From Pelagicoccus sp. SDUM812003 (GTDB taxonomy: Bacteria; Verrucomicrobiota; Verrucomicrobiia; Opitutales; Opitutaceae), in assembly GCF_031127815.1 (NCBI RefSeq), contig NZ_JARXHY010000002.1, positions 310,001-374,000 of the forward strand: 64,000 nucleotides of DNA, read 5' to 3'. Position numbers and translations under genes: made by a program. The notes under the pieces were generated by a model. It was given only the letters and a program-made list of their open reading frames with translations. It was not told where the DNA came from and made no database searches. Below, piece after piece: positions 7,976 through 16,162 of this stretch (its first letter is position 1; every line of letters begins with the position of its first letter).

Positions 7976-9784
7976 ATGCCCTCTCCCCCGGAAACCCCTG
8001 AGCGCCTGACCGAGATCGCCCGAACGACTCTCGGCCTGGACCCGTCGGCGCCCAAGGATCGCAAGGTTGCGGTTTCCGGAGCGGCTCTCTCCGCGGCCCT
8101 GGAGCAGGCCTATCGGGCTGGCAACTACTCCCACTTCGACTCCTCGGTGAAGGTCGACATGGAGCTTTTCTTCTGGCAGCTGATGGATTCGCTGCCCGAC
8201 AACGTCTATTTTAAGGACAAGGACAGCCGCTTCATTTGCGTCAACCGAGCTCAGGCTCGCTTTCTGGGTGTCGACGATCCCAACGACGCCATCGGCAAGT
8301 CCGACTTCGATTTCTTCGAGCGGGACAAGGCTCTGGAGCGCTACAAGGACGAGCAGGAGATCGTGCGCACCGGCGTGGGCTGGAATCTGCACGAGGAGCG
8401 GGACTTGGAGACGGACGACGCGGAAAAGGTCTGCATCATCAGCAGCAAGCTTCCGCTGCGCGACGCCAGCGGAGCGGTCATCGGGACCTTCGGCATCTCC
8501 CGCGACATCAGCGAACGCTACCTGGCAGAGCGCGAGGTGGAACGGCAGAAGAACCTGCTGGAAACCATCATCCAGATCCTCCCCTGCCGCGTGTTCGTAC
8601 GAAACTACGAAAACCGATTCATCATGATCAACGAGGCCTACCGCAAGGCCATCGGGGTGAAGGACCGCAAGGACGTGATCGGGCACCGACTCTCGGAATT
8701 CACCCGGCACGAGCTTCGCGACCAGATTCGGGAAGAGGACCGACAGGTGCGCGAGGATGGAAAGTCGATCCTAAACCAGGTCCAATTCGATAAGAGCGTC
8801 TTCGAAAAGCAGCGCTGGGTGGTCACTTCGAAGGTGCCCCTGCGCGGCCCAGACCTGACCATCGAAGGCATCGTGGGCATGACCTACGACATCACCGAGC
8901 AGAAGGAGGCGGAAGAGCAGGCTCGAGCCCTGAGCGAGCGACTCAGCGCCAAAAACGAGGAGTTCGAAGCGGAGCTCCTAGTCGCTCGCCAGCTGCAGGA
9001 AACCCTCATGTCGATGGGTTTCGACGCCAACCGGCAGTTCACCCGATCGGGCGAGCGCTGGAAGATCGACGCCAGCTACTACTACAAGCCGAGCCACCAC
9101 CTGGCTGGCGACTTCTTCGATCTCATCCCCATTTCCCGTAACAAGCTAGGCGTCCTGGTGTGCGACGTCATGGGCCACGGCGTGAAGGCGTCCTTGGTCA
9201 CCATGCTGCTCCGCGGTCTGGTCATGGAATTGCCGAAGCTGCTCGATCGTCCAGGAAAAGTGCTCTCTCGGCTCAACAACCGACTCTGCGCCTTGGCGGA
9301 GGGACCTGAGTTTCCTCGCTTCACCACCGCGGTCTACATGACGCTCGATCTCGACTCCGGGTTGGCTCGCATCGCCAACGCAGGGCACCCGAATCCGATC
9401 TGGAAAACCAGGGACGAGTCGGGTAAGTCCGCATTTCTGAGTTCGCCTTGCGGCGAAATCGGCCCCGCTCTGGGATTGATTCCCAACGAGGTCTTCACCG
9501 CTCGGGAGTTCTCGTTCGAGCAACTCACGGAAATCCTCTTCTACACCGACGGCATCACCGAGCAGAAGGATGCCATGGGGCGGGACTTCGGCACGGAGAA
9601 GCTGGAGGACATCTTGCTGCGAAACGAAAACCTGTCCTTGCCCAAGCAACTGGAGACCGTGCGATCGGCGCTGCGACTCACCGCCGGCAGCAAGGAGTTC
9701 GACGACGATATCTGTCTCGTCGCCCTGCGCCTCAGTCAGATCGGCGGCGCCACGCGTCCTGTGAACGGGGCCCAGGTCGACTAA
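7976..9784 (+). CDS. PAS-PAS-SpoIIE (RsbU-type) serine phosphatase
   Basis: A 602-residue cytoplasmic signalling protein. Two PAS domains (about 55-190 with LPDNVYFKDKDSRFICVN, and 195-305 with FVRNYENRFIMINEA) are followed by a short coiled coil (about 310-340). A PP2C/SpoIIE phosphatase domain then contains HHLAGDFFDLIPI, VCDVMGHGVKASLVT, NAGHPNP, LFYTDGITEQ and DDDICLVALR; the Asp residues in these motifs bind Mn or Mg. RsbU-type enzymes dephosphorylate an anti-anti-sigma factor and so switch on a sigma factor or another partner. No STAS or RsbW gene is adjacent, so its target is encoded elsewhere. Confidence 0.9.
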   Translation: MPSPPETPERLTEIARTTLGLDPSAPKDRKVAVSGAALSAALEQAYRAGNYSHFDSSVKVDMELFFWQLMDSLPDNVYFKDKDSRFICVNRAQARFLGVDDPNDAIGKSDFDFFERDKALERYKDEQEIVRTGVGWNLHEERDLETDDAEKVCIISSKLPLRDASGAVIGTFGISRDISERYLAEREVERQKNLLETIIQILPCRVFVRNYENRFIMINEAYRKAIGVKDRKDVIGHRLSEFTRHELRDQIREEDRQVREDGKSILNQVQFDKSVFEKQRWVVTSKVPLRGPDLTIEGIVGMTYDITEQKEAEEQARALSERLSAKNEEFEAELLVARQLQETLMSMGFDANRQFTRSGERWKIDASYYYKPSHHLAGDFFDLIPISRNKLGVLVCDVMGHGVKASLVTMLLRGLVMELPKLLDRPGKVLSRLNNRLCALAEGPEFPRFTTAVYMTLDLDSGLARIANAGHPNPIWKTRDESGKSAFLSSPCGEIGPALGLIPNEVFTAREFSFEQLTEILFYTDGITEQKDAMGRDFGTEKLEDILLRNENLSLPKQLETVRSALRLTAGSKEFDDDICLVALRLSQIGGATRPVNGAQVD

Positions 9785-9821
9785 CCGGACGCCCGAGGAA
9801 AAGCCCTGTCGCTCTCTCTTT

Positions 9822-10271
9822 CTAGCCGAGCGTCTTCTTCACTTCGGCCGAAGCCAGCTTCATGTCCAGAGCGGCTCCATGATCGGACTTGAGCTTGCTC
9901 ATCACTTTGCCCATGTCCCGCATCGAGGTCGCGCCTGTCGCGTCGATAGCGTCCGCCACCAGCTTGGGGTAGGCCTCCGCCTCCAGCTTTTCAGGCAGCA
10001 AGGCCATAAGCAATTCGGCGCACTGACGCAGCTCGGCAACCTTGTCGTCGCGACCGGCTTTGGCGAACGCATCGGCGGATTCGGCGAACTTGCCGGATTC
10101 CTTCTCCACCACCGCGATCACCTTGGCCTCGGAGAAATCCTCGTTGGCCCGAACTTCGCCTTCCTGGATCGCAGCGAGCGCCGCTCCGTAGGCCTCCGTC
10201 GCGATGGGATCGCGAGCCAAACGAGCTTTCTGATGAAGTTGCTTGAGCTTGTCTTTCATTTCGTCGGCCAT
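9822..10271 (-). CDS. GatB/YqeY domain protein
   Basis: A 149-residue all-helical protein matching the stand-alone YqeY family: LKQLHQKARLARDPIATEAYGA at the N-terminus, AVVEKESGKFAESADAFAKAGR in the middle and the conserved GATSMRDMGKVMSKLKS near the end. The domain resembles the tRNA-binding tail of the GatB amidotransferase subunit. The free protein's role is unproven, often linked to tRNA or translation. Start is ATG 10271. It is convergent with the phosphatase gene and has no visible operon partner. Confidence 0.9.
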   Translation of the reverse strand: MADEMKDKLKQLHQKARLARDPIATEAYGAALAAIQEGEVRANEDFSEAKVIAVVEKESGKFAESADAFAKAGRDDKVAELRQCAELLMALLPEKLEAEAYPKLVADAIDATGATSMRDMGKVMSKLKSDHGAALDMKLASAEVKKTLG

Positions 10272-10376
10272 TGTCAGAGCTTATTCTCTCTTGGCAATTG
10301 AATATCTAGCCCGCCTAATGACTCTCAGCTACGAGCGCCTTTCATTCATCTCCCCCTTCCTAACGTCCTTCCCACC

Positions 10377-10823
10377 ATGACAGATACGAAAAAGAAGCCC
10401 TGGATCAAGTACCTCGTCCTCGCCGCTCTCGTCCTCGCCGCCTACTTCATCAACGTGGAAGTCCAGACCCGCCTAGGCCAGAAGGCAGTCGCCGAAACCG
10501 GACTGCCCCGGCACAGCTTCCAGGAGGCCCTCGCCAAGGCGGAAGCTGAGAACAAACCCGTGCTGGCGAACCTGTCCGCGATCTGGTGCCCAACCTGCCG
10601 ATCCCTAGACAAGACCATATTCGTGGATGAAACCGTGCGACAGCGCATCGCGGACTCCTATGTCTACACCCGCATCGACTTCGAGTCCGAAGAAGGCCAA
10701 GCCTTCAAGGAGCGCTATGGAGTGAATTCCTTTCCCACGCTCCTGGTGCTCAATCCCCAGGGCGACGCGCTCAAGCAGCTCCCGATCACCACCGACCCAA
10801 GCCTCTTCGCCGCCCAGCTCTAA
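10377..10823 (+). CDS. Membrane-anchored thioredoxin-like protein
   Basis: A 148-residue protein with a basic N-terminus, one membrane helix (about residues 11-26) and a thioredoxin domain resembling the C-terminal domain of DsbD: NKPVLANLSAIWCPTCRSLDKTIF carries the CPTC redox pair, with the cis-Pro loop GVNSFPTLLVLNP. The membrane helix followed by the fold suggests that the active site faces the periplasm. It may reduce periplasmic disulfides or apocytochromes; the target is unknown. ATG 10377 is preceded by a C-rich, SD-less leader. Confidence 0.85.
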   Translation: MTDTKKKPWIKYLVLAALVLAAYFINVEVQTRLGQKAVAETGLPRHSFQEALAKAEAENKPVLANLSAIWCPTCRSLDKTIFVDETVRQRIADSYVYTRIDFESEEGQAFKERYGVNSFPTLLVLNPQGDALKQLPITTDPSLFAAQL

Positions 10824-10888
10824 AAAAGCAGCTGGCCGCTCTCCAGCATCGCAGCGCCTGCACGGCATTCGCGTCTTGACTTCCTGTA

Positions 10889-10908
10889 TTTTCAATATTT
10901 TCTGAAAA
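10889..10908 (+). promoter_or_regulatory. Small palindrome upstream of the GbsR gene
   Basis: TTTTCA (10889-10894) and TGAAAA (10903-10908) form inverted arms with an 8-bp AT-rich centre. They lie just downstream of a TTGACT hexamer at 10876-10881 and 44 bp before the gbsR-like start. It could be an autoregulatory operator; the arms are short. Confidence 0.3.
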
Positions 10909-10951
10909 CTCAGATTTCTGCGGAAATCGTCTCCGACCACATGAAACGCGC

Positions 10952-11461
10952 ATGAGCGAACTCGACCAACTCAAAGACGACTTCGTCACCCAATGGGGCG
11001 CCTTGGGCAGCCAGTGGGGCATCAATCGCACCATGGCTATGATACACGCCTTGCTGCTGGTATCCCCCGCTCCGGTCAACACCGACCAGATCATGGAGGC
11101 CCTGCATATCAGTCGTGGAAACGCCAATACGAACCTGCGCGAACTGATCAGCTGGGGGCTCATCCGGCAGGTCATCGTGCGCGGCGAACGCAAGGACCAC
11201 TTCGAAGCGGAGAAGGAGGTCTGGAAGATCTTTTGCACCCTCGCCCGCGAGCGCAAGCGACGCGAGACCGAACCGGCCAGCATGGTCCTGCAGGACTGCA
11301 TCAATCGCTCCAAGGGCATCAAAACTGCTGAGGGCGAGGAATTTCACAAACAGCTCACCGCCCTCAACGAATTCGTCACTCTCGCAAATACCATGATGGA
11401 GAAGATCGCCACCAAGGAACAAAGCGCATTGCTGCCCAAACTGGTGAAGCTGCTCTCCTGA
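10952..11461 (+). CDS. GbsR-type (MarR superfamily) transcriptional regulator
   Basis: A 169-residue protein with the GbsR arrangement: an N-terminal helix (FVTQWGALGSQWGINRTMA), then a winged helix-turn-helix (STDQ-like PVNTDQIMEALHISRGNAN, NLRELISWGLIRQV, wing GERKDHFEAEK), and a helical dimerisation tail with MVLQDCINRSKG. Family members control osmolyte (glycine betaine) or mycofactocin-type genes; the target here is not evident. The TIGR01777 epimerase gene begins 82 bp downstream on the same strand and may be co-transcribed. Confidence 0.85.
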   Translation: MSELDQLKDDFVTQWGALGSQWGINRTMAMIHALLLVSPAPVNTDQIMEALHISRGNANTNLRELISWGLIRQVIVRGERKDHFEAEKEVWKIFCTLARERKRRETEPASMVLQDCINRSKGIKTAEGEEFHKQLTALNEFVTLANTMMEKIATKEQSALLPKLVKLLS

Positions 11462-11543
11462 GCCGCGCCCCTGCCGACGCGACGCTCGCCACACCTATCG
11501 ATACGCCGATGAAAGCCTACGCAACCTTCAACCCGACCCAGCG

Positions 11544-12512
11544 ATGAAACGCATCGTCATCGCAGGCGGAAACGGATTTCTGGGTCAGACCCTCACCCGC
11601 TACTTCAATAGCAAATCCTGGGAAGTCAGCATCCTGACTCGACAGCCGCTCTCGCTCCCCTTTCCCGCCAAACAGGTGAAATGGGACGGCGAGTCCATGG
11701 ACGATTGGGCCAAGGAACTCGAAGGCGCCGACGCCTTGATCAATCTATGCGGCAAGTCCGTGAACTGCCGATACACCGAAGCCAATCGAGAGGCCATACT
11801 GCAAAGCCGCCTCAAGTCGACTTCCGTATTGAAAAAAGCCCTACAGGCAGCGAACGACCCGCCTCCCGTCTGGCTCAACGCCAGCAGCGGCACGATCTAC
11901 CAGCACAGTCTGCACACCCCCATGGACGAGAGCACCGGGACCTTCGGCGAAGGATTCTCCGAAAACGTGTGCAAGGCCTGGGAGAACGAATGCTTCAGCG
12001 ACGACCTACCCCGCACCCGACGCATCGCCATGCGCACCAGCATGGTTCTCGGCGATGGCGACAACAGCGTCTACCCAGTGCTGGCTCGCCTCGCCCGCTG
12101 GGGACTGGGGGGTAGAATCGGGGCCGGAAAGCAGCTCGTCAGCTGGATCCACGAGCTCGACTTCGCCCGCGCCGTCACCTTTCTCATCGAAGACCACCAA
12201 ATCGAAGGCCCGGTCAATATCACCGCTCCCGCTCCCGCTCCCAACAGCGTATTCATGAGCACCCTACGCAACAGCCTTGGCTCCCATTTCGGACTCGTTC
12301 ACTACCGGCCCATCCTGGAGGCCGGGGCGTTCCTACTGCGAACCGAAAGCGAGCTGGTGCTGAAAAGCCGGTACGTGCTGCCGGAGATCCTGCTCAAGCG
12401 ACGCTTCGTCTTCGCCTTCCCCTTTCTCGACGAAGCCCTGTCCGACCTGAGAGATTCTCCAAGCTTCAGCCTCCAGCCTTGCCCCGCCAAGGACCCGATC
12501 GCCAACGCCTAA
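11544..12512 (+). CDS. TIGR01777-family NAD(P)-dependent epimerase-like protein
   Basis: A 322-residue short-chain-dehydrogenase-like protein. It has a Rossmann motif at the N-terminus (IVIAGGNGFLGQTLTRYF), ADALINLCGKSVNCRYTEANR and NASSGTIYQHS typical of the TIGR01777 family. The C-terminal DUF1731 segment ends in PFLDEALSDL. Related proteins are called YfcH or sugar-nucleotide epimerase-like; the substrate is unknown. The usual Tyr-x3-Lys catalytic pair is not obvious, as is common in this family. Start ATG 11544. Confidence 0.9.
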   Translation: MKRIVIAGGNGFLGQTLTRYFNSKSWEVSILTRQPLSLPFPAKQVKWDGESMDDWAKELEGADALINLCGKSVNCRYTEANREAILQSRLKSTSVLKKALQAANDPPPVWLNASSGTIYQHSLHTPMDESTGTFGEGFSENVCKAWENECFSDDLPRTRRIAMRTSMVLGDGDNSVYPVLARLARWGLGGRIGAGKQLVSWIHELDFARAVTFLIEDHQIEGPVNITAPAPAPNSVFMSTLRNSLGSHFGLVHYRPILEAGAFLLRTESELVLKSRYVLPEILLKRRFVFAFPFLDEALSDLRDSPSFSLQPCPAKDPIANA

Positions 12513-12591
12513 ACGCCCAATCGATCGAAACGGAGCCGAACCAAGCGAAAAAACCGAGCCGAAGATCGCTGAAAAACGAGCAGTTTCCACT

Positions 12592-12641
12592 CGTCTAGCG
12601 AACTAGAACGCTCCTTTTCGCCCAAAATGGGCCTTTTGGGC
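12592..12641 (+). terminator. Two consecutive stem-loops between the epimerase gene and the guanidine locus
   Basis: First stem: TCTAG (12594-12598) with CTAGA (12603-12607) closing a CGAA tetraloop, followed by CTCCTTTT. Second stem: GCCCAAAA (12620-12627) with TTTTGGGC (12634-12641), a perfect 8-bp inverted repeat. Together they could end transcription from the epimerase gene before the sigma-54 promoter. A canonical T-run is missing, so the role is inferred. Confidence 0.4.
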
Positions 12642-12655
12642 TGGCCCAAGAGGCG

Positions 12656-12671
12656 TGGCACGCTGGCTGCT
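12656..12671 (+). promoter_or_regulatory. Sigma-54 (RpoN) promoter of the guanidine transporter operon
   Basis: TGGCACG at 12656-12662, four bases, then CTGCT at 12667-12671. GG (12657-12658) and GC (12669-12670) are exactly 10 bases apart, as sigma-54 requires; only the first T of the TTGCW element differs from consensus. Expected transcription start is about 12682, giving a leader of about 60 nt to the ATG at 12746. Sigma-54 control fits a nitrogen-source operon. No NtrC-type upstream site was recognised. Confidence 0.7.
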
Positions 12672-12692
12672 TACGAATCACGTGAATCGTAA
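12671..12692. promoter_or_regulatory. 22-bp palindrome centred on CACGTG
   Basis: TTACGAATCAC (12671-12681) faces GTGAATCGTAA (12682-12692); the arms differ at one position only. It begins at the last base of the -12 element and overlaps the next operator by four bases (12689-12692). It would cover the predicted transcription start, so a bound protein would probably repress. The binding protein is unknown. Confidence 0.45.
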
Positions 12693-12716
12693 TACGTTTC
12701 TCTCTAAACGTATTAC
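12689..12716. promoter_or_regulatory. 28-bp operator with NikR geometry, transporter promoter
   Basis: Perfect inverted arms GTAATACGTTT (12689-12699) and AAACGTATTAC (12706-12716) around CTCTCT. Read as NikR-type half-sites it is GTAATA, 16 bp, TATTAC, the same 28-bp layout as the E. coli NikR site (GTATGA, 16 bp, TCATAC). The same architecture recurs at 18411-18438 before the NikR-like gene. Its position downstream of the sigma-54 start predicts repression. Confidence 0.7.
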
Positions 12717-12745
12717 TCATCTCGAAACCTGATCGACCACGTGTT

Positions 12746-13741
12746 ATGAAGTTCTCTCGTCTCGCAGCCCGCGCCGCAGCCCTTGTCGCTGCACCTCTCG
12801 CCCTCCTCTCAACTTCCTTAGCCGAACCCTTGAAAATCGGCTATTCCGACTGGCCAGGCTGGGTGGCCTGGGAAATCGGCATCCAGAAGGGCTGGTTCGA
12901 GGAAGAAGGCGTGGACGTCGACTTCCAGTGGATGGACTACGTCGCCTCCATGGACGCTTACGCAGCCGGACTGCTGGACGCGGTCACCATGACCAACGGC
13001 GACGCCTTGGTCACCGGCGGCACTGGAAAGCCATCCGTTGGCATCATCATCAACGACTTCTCCAACGGCAACGACATGATCGTCGCCGCTCCTGGCATCG
13101 ATTCGCTGGCCGACCTAAAGGGCAAGAAGATCGGCCTAGAAGAGGGCTTCGTCATCCACCTGCTCCTCATGAAGGGCGCTGAAGCGGCCGGCATCGATCC
13201 GGACGAATTCACCATCGTGAATACGCCGACCAATGAAACGCCTCAGGTGCTGGCATCGGGCGCCGTGGACGCCATCGGAGCTTGGCAGCCGAATTCCGGT
13301 CAAGCCCTCAAAACGGTCGCCAACTCCAAGCCGGTTCTCACGTCCGCGGACGTTCCTGGCGTCATTTACGACCTTCTCTTCGTCGATCCGGAAAGCTTGG
13401 AAAAGCGTCGCGACGACTGGATGAAGGTGGTCAAGGTCTGGTACCGCATCGTCGACTTCATCAAGGATGAGGAAAACATCGACGAAGCCCTGGAAATTCT
13501 CGCCGGCCGCGTAGCCATTTCTCCCGAGGAGTACGAACCGTTTTTCGGAGGCACCTATATCCTGAGCCTCGAGGAAGCGCTCCCCATCTGGGAACAGGCA
13601 GAGGGACTCAAGTCGGTCTACGGATCGACCGTGATTTCGGACGAGTTCAATGTATCCATGGGAGTATACGAGGAGCCTCTCAATACCATCCAGTACCTCG
13701 ATCCGAGCCTCACCAAAGAGTACGCCGAGTCCGTAAAGTAG
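12746..13741 (+). CDS. ABC transporter substrate-binding protein, urea/guanidine carboxylase-associated
   Basis: A 331-residue periplasmic binding protein with a signal peptide ending near LSTSLA-EP. It belongs to the NMT1/TauA-like fold: [32 protein letters not shown] at the start, [22 protein letters not shown] in the first lobe and [21 protein letters not shown] at the hinge. A subfamily of these proteins (TIGR03427, recalled from memory) is found beside 'urea carboxylase' genes, and the same genes lie downstream here. The likely ligand is guanidine or a related N-rich compound. It is first in the operon, behind the sigma-54 promoter and operator, with no good Shine-Dalgarno sequence. Confidence 0.88.
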   Translation: MKFSRLAARAAALVAAPLALLSTSLAEPLKIGYSDWPGWVAWEIGIQKGWFEEEGVDVDFQWMDYVASMDAYAAGLLDAVTMTNGDALVTGGTGKPSVGIIINDFSNGNDMIVAAPGIDSLADLKGKKIGLEEGFVIHLLLMKGAEAAGIDPDEFTIVNTPTNETPQVLASGAVDAIGAWQPNSGQALKTVANSKPVLTSADVPGVIYDLLFVDPESLEKRRDDWMKVVKVWYRIVDFIKDEENIDEALEILAGRVAISPEEYEPFFGGTYILSLEEALPIWEQAEGLKSVYGSTVISDEFNVSMGVYEEPLNTIQYLDPSLTKEYAESVK

Positions 13742-13784
13742 GCGCTCAGCAATTTTGTCACTCCCTCTTCCCCTCTTTCGAAGG

Positions 13785-13804
13785 CGGGCCAAAGCCCCGG
13801 CCCG
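13785..13804 (+). terminator. Intra-operon stem-loop
   Basis: CGGGCC (13785-13790) and GGCCCG (13799-13804) form a 6-bp GC stem, followed by TCTTCTTTATG. It lies between the binding-protein and permease genes. Such stems often protect or partly terminate transcripts so that the binding protein is made in excess; that role is inferred. Confidence 0.45.
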
Positions 13805-13863
13805 TCTTCTTTATGTCCACACCCAGCCTTATCCTCCTCTGAGTTCGATACTCTCGCGTCCAC

Positions 13864-15255
13864 ATGACCGAACGAAAAAACCGCGCCAAGGGATCTAGCC
13901 CTTGGTTCGCCATACGAAAGGACCTCGACGCCAAGCAGCGCCTCGCGCTGAGCGTCCTCTCCTTCGTCCTCCCATTGGCCGCCTGGGCCTTTGTTAGCTA
14001 TACGCCTTTCATCTGGCATCCCGACATCAAACTTCAGATCTCCGCGGACCGCAGCGACGTCACCACGGTCTATACCGCGGGAGACCATCTCTCCAAAACC
14101 TACTACCCGGAATTCGTCGCCGCCATCCGTTCGGACAATGAGAAGATCCTCGCCGAACGAGCTTCCGGCCATGCCGAAGGAAACGGTTTCGCCACTCGGA
14201 GAGCGAATGTGAAGATTATGCGGCATATTTCCGACGCCGCTATCGCCAACAAATGGCTGACCCGCGAAGAAGCAAAGGAGGACGAAAACCTGTACGAAAT
14301 TTGGCGCGGCGTGGCCGAGGGCAAGCTGCGGGGAACGAAGGTCAAGTTCAGCGACGAGAACCGCGCTATCATCGAGCGAAACTGGGCTCTCATGTCAGCT
14401 AGCTCCCCCACCTTCAACTCCCGCGACCTGCCGGAGACGCCGCTTGAGAAACTCGTGCCGCAGGGCATCTCCGCCAACCCGGTCTACCTTCCCGCTCCGC
14501 ATGAGGTCGTGATCAAGGGCATTCAGGATTTCACCTTCGAGTCCGAAGACGACAAGCCCTCCATGTTCGAGCGCTACAAGCACTCGCTTCGCATCGTCTT
14601 CTCCGGCTTCCTGCTGGCGGCGGCGATCGGCGTTCCTCTCGGCGTTCTCTGCGGCACTTTCGACTTTTTCTCCAAGCTCTTCGAGCCCTTCATCGACTTC
14701 TTCCGCTACATGCCAGCCCCCGCCTTCAGCACCTTGCTGGTGGCCGTCTTCCTGGCCCACGACGCCCCGAAGATCGCCCTGGTGTTTGTCGGCACCTTCT
14801 TCCAGTTGGTCCTGGTGGTCGCCAATACCACTCGCCAGCTTGACCGCTCCTTGCTCGAAGCGGCCCAGACTCTCGGAGCGAAAAACCTGACTCTGATCCG
14901 CCGCGTCATACTGCCTGGCATCACGCCCAACCTCTACAACGACATGCGAATCCTGCTGGGCTGGGCGTGGACATGGCTGGTCATCGCCGAGCTCATCGGA
15001 GTCAAAAGCGGTCTGACCGAGTTTCTGGAAACCCAGGGTCGCTGGCGAAACTTCGATAGCGTTTTCCCCATCATCATCCTGATCGGCATGTCCGGATTCG
15101 TCACCGACCAATTCCTTTCCTCGCTGCGCAAGTACCTCTTCCCATGGACGCCTGAAGCGTCGGAGAAGAAACACGGAGTCATTGGCCGCTTTATCCTCTG
15201 GCTGGTAGACCGCAAAGCCTACAGCACACCCTTGAACGGAGGAGCGAAGTCATGA
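13864..15255 (+). CDS. ABC transporter permease with large extra N-terminal domain
   Basis: A 463-residue permease, much longer than the roughly 260 residues of TauC/SsuC relatives. After a first membrane helix (about 21-41, [16 protein letters not shown]) comes a soluble insert of about 180 residues. The BPD_transp_1 membrane domain follows (about 235-430), with the coupling segment [26 protein letters not shown] carrying the EAA motif. The insert, with one helix before it, is most likely periplasmic and may help capture substrate. The stop overlaps the ATPase start (ATGA), so the two are translationally coupled. Confidence 0.85.
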   Translation: MTERKNRAKGSSPWFAIRKDLDAKQRLALSVLSFVLPLAAWAFVSYTPFIWHPDIKLQISADRSDVTTVYTAGDHLSKTYYPEFVAAIRSDNEKILAERASGHAEGNGFATRRANVKIMRHISDAAIANKWLTREEAKEDENLYEIWRGVAEGKLRGTKVKFSDENRAIIERNWALMSASSPTFNSRDLPETPLEKLVPQGISANPVYLPAPHEVVIKGIQDFTFESEDDKPSMFERYKHSLRIVFSGFLLAAAIGVPLGVLCGTFDFFSKLFEPFIDFFRYMPAPAFSTLLVAVFLAHDAPKIALVFVGTFFQLVLVVANTTRQLDRSLLEAAQTLGAKNLTLIRRVILPGITPNLYNDMRILLGWAWTWLVIAELIGVKSGLTEFLETQGRWRNFDSVFPIIILIGMSGFVTDQFLSSLRKYLFPWTPEASEKKHGVIGRFILWLVDRKAYSTPLNGGAKS

Positions 15256-16154
15256 GCGATTCACTGAACCTGCCGAGCTACAAGGAGCAGAGCGAGGCCG
15301 TCAAAGCGCGCTTCGCCGACATCTACAAGCGCCCCATCAAGCTGGAAGTCGAAGGCCTCAGCAAAAGCTTCACCACCGCCAAGGGCACCGTCGACGTGCT
15401 CAGTCCGATCAGCTTCAACGTGCATCGACGCGAGTTCATATCCGTCATCGGCCCATCAGGCTGCGGCAAGTCGACCTTGATCCGCATGCTGGCGGGATTG
15501 GAAACCCTCTCTGGCGGCACCTTCCTGCTCGATGGCAACGAGCCGAGCGGACCGGGGGCCGACCGCGGCATGGTTTTCCAGGGCTACACCTTGTTTCCCT
15601 GGCTGAGCGTGAAAAAGAACGTCATGTTCGGCCTGGAAGTTAACGGCCGATCGGGCGCCTCGGTGGAGCAAGAGGCCATGCAGTGGATCGATCTGGTCGG
15701 TCTTTCCCACGCCGCAGAGAAGTATCCAAGCCAGCTTTCGGGCGGGATGAAGCAACGCGTCGCCATCGCCCGCTCGCTGGCCAACCAGCCGCAGATCCTC
15801 TTCATGGACGAGCCGTTCGGGGCCTTGGATCCGCACACCCGCAGCCACATGCAGGCTCACTTGCTGCAGATCTGGCAAAACGTCGACGTCACCATCATGT
15901 TCGTCACGCACGATCTCGACGAAGCCATCTACCTCTCCGATCGCATCCTCGTCCTCAAAGCGAATCCCGGCGAGATCCAGGAGTTCGTAGAGGTGCCTGT
16001 CCCTCGACCGAGAAAACCGGAGCAACTGCTCAGCCCGGAATTTCTCGCGACCAAGCTGCGCCTCGAAGAACTGATCCATCCCAAGAAAACCGAAGACGAA
16101 GCAGAGGACCTGCCGATCGTTCGCATGACCGGCGTCGACGACGAAGTCGAATAA
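15252..16154 (+). CDS. ABC transporter ATP-binding protein (TauB/SsuB-like)
   Basis: A 300-residue ATPase. Walker A is GPSGCGKST, the Q-loop is in [10 protein letters not shown], the signature is [15 protein letters not shown], Walker B is [12 protein letters not shown] and the switch His is in [11 protein letters not shown]. It is slightly longer than its relatives, with an acidic tail. ATG 15252 overlaps the permease stop and has the strong ribosome site GGAGGAG about 7 bases upstream. It energises uptake by the permease and binding protein encoded just before. Confidence 0.92.
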   Translation: MSDSLNLPSYKEQSEAVKARFADIYKRPIKLEVEGLSKSFTTAKGTVDVLSPISFNVHRREFISVIGPSGCGKSTLIRMLAGLETLSGGTFLLDGNEPSGPGADRGMVFQGYTLFPWLSVKKNVMFGLEVNGRSGASVEQEAMQWIDLVGLSHAAEKYPSQLSGGMKQRVAIARSLANQPQILFMDEPFGALDPHTRSHMQAHLLQIWQNVDVTIMFVTHDLDEAIYLSDRILVLKANPGEIQEFVEVPVPRPRKPEQLLSPEFLATKLRLEELIHPKKTEDEAEDLPIVRMTGVDDEVE

Positions 16155-16162
16155 TCCATAAA

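Noticed and set aside
12513-12745. Guanidine-I (ykkC-type) riboswitch before the transporter gene
   Set aside because: I looked for the conserved CTAGGG/ACGR core and paired stems and found neither. The gap instead holds two plain hairpins, a sigma-54 promoter and palindromic operators. Gaps before 18441, 18920 and 20494 are also too short or lack the core.
15683-16162. Long N-terminal extension of the creatininase-like protein
   Set aside because: The frame is open but overlaps the ABC ATPase and gives an Arg/Pro-rich translation without family similarity. GTG 16163 gives the standard N-terminus.
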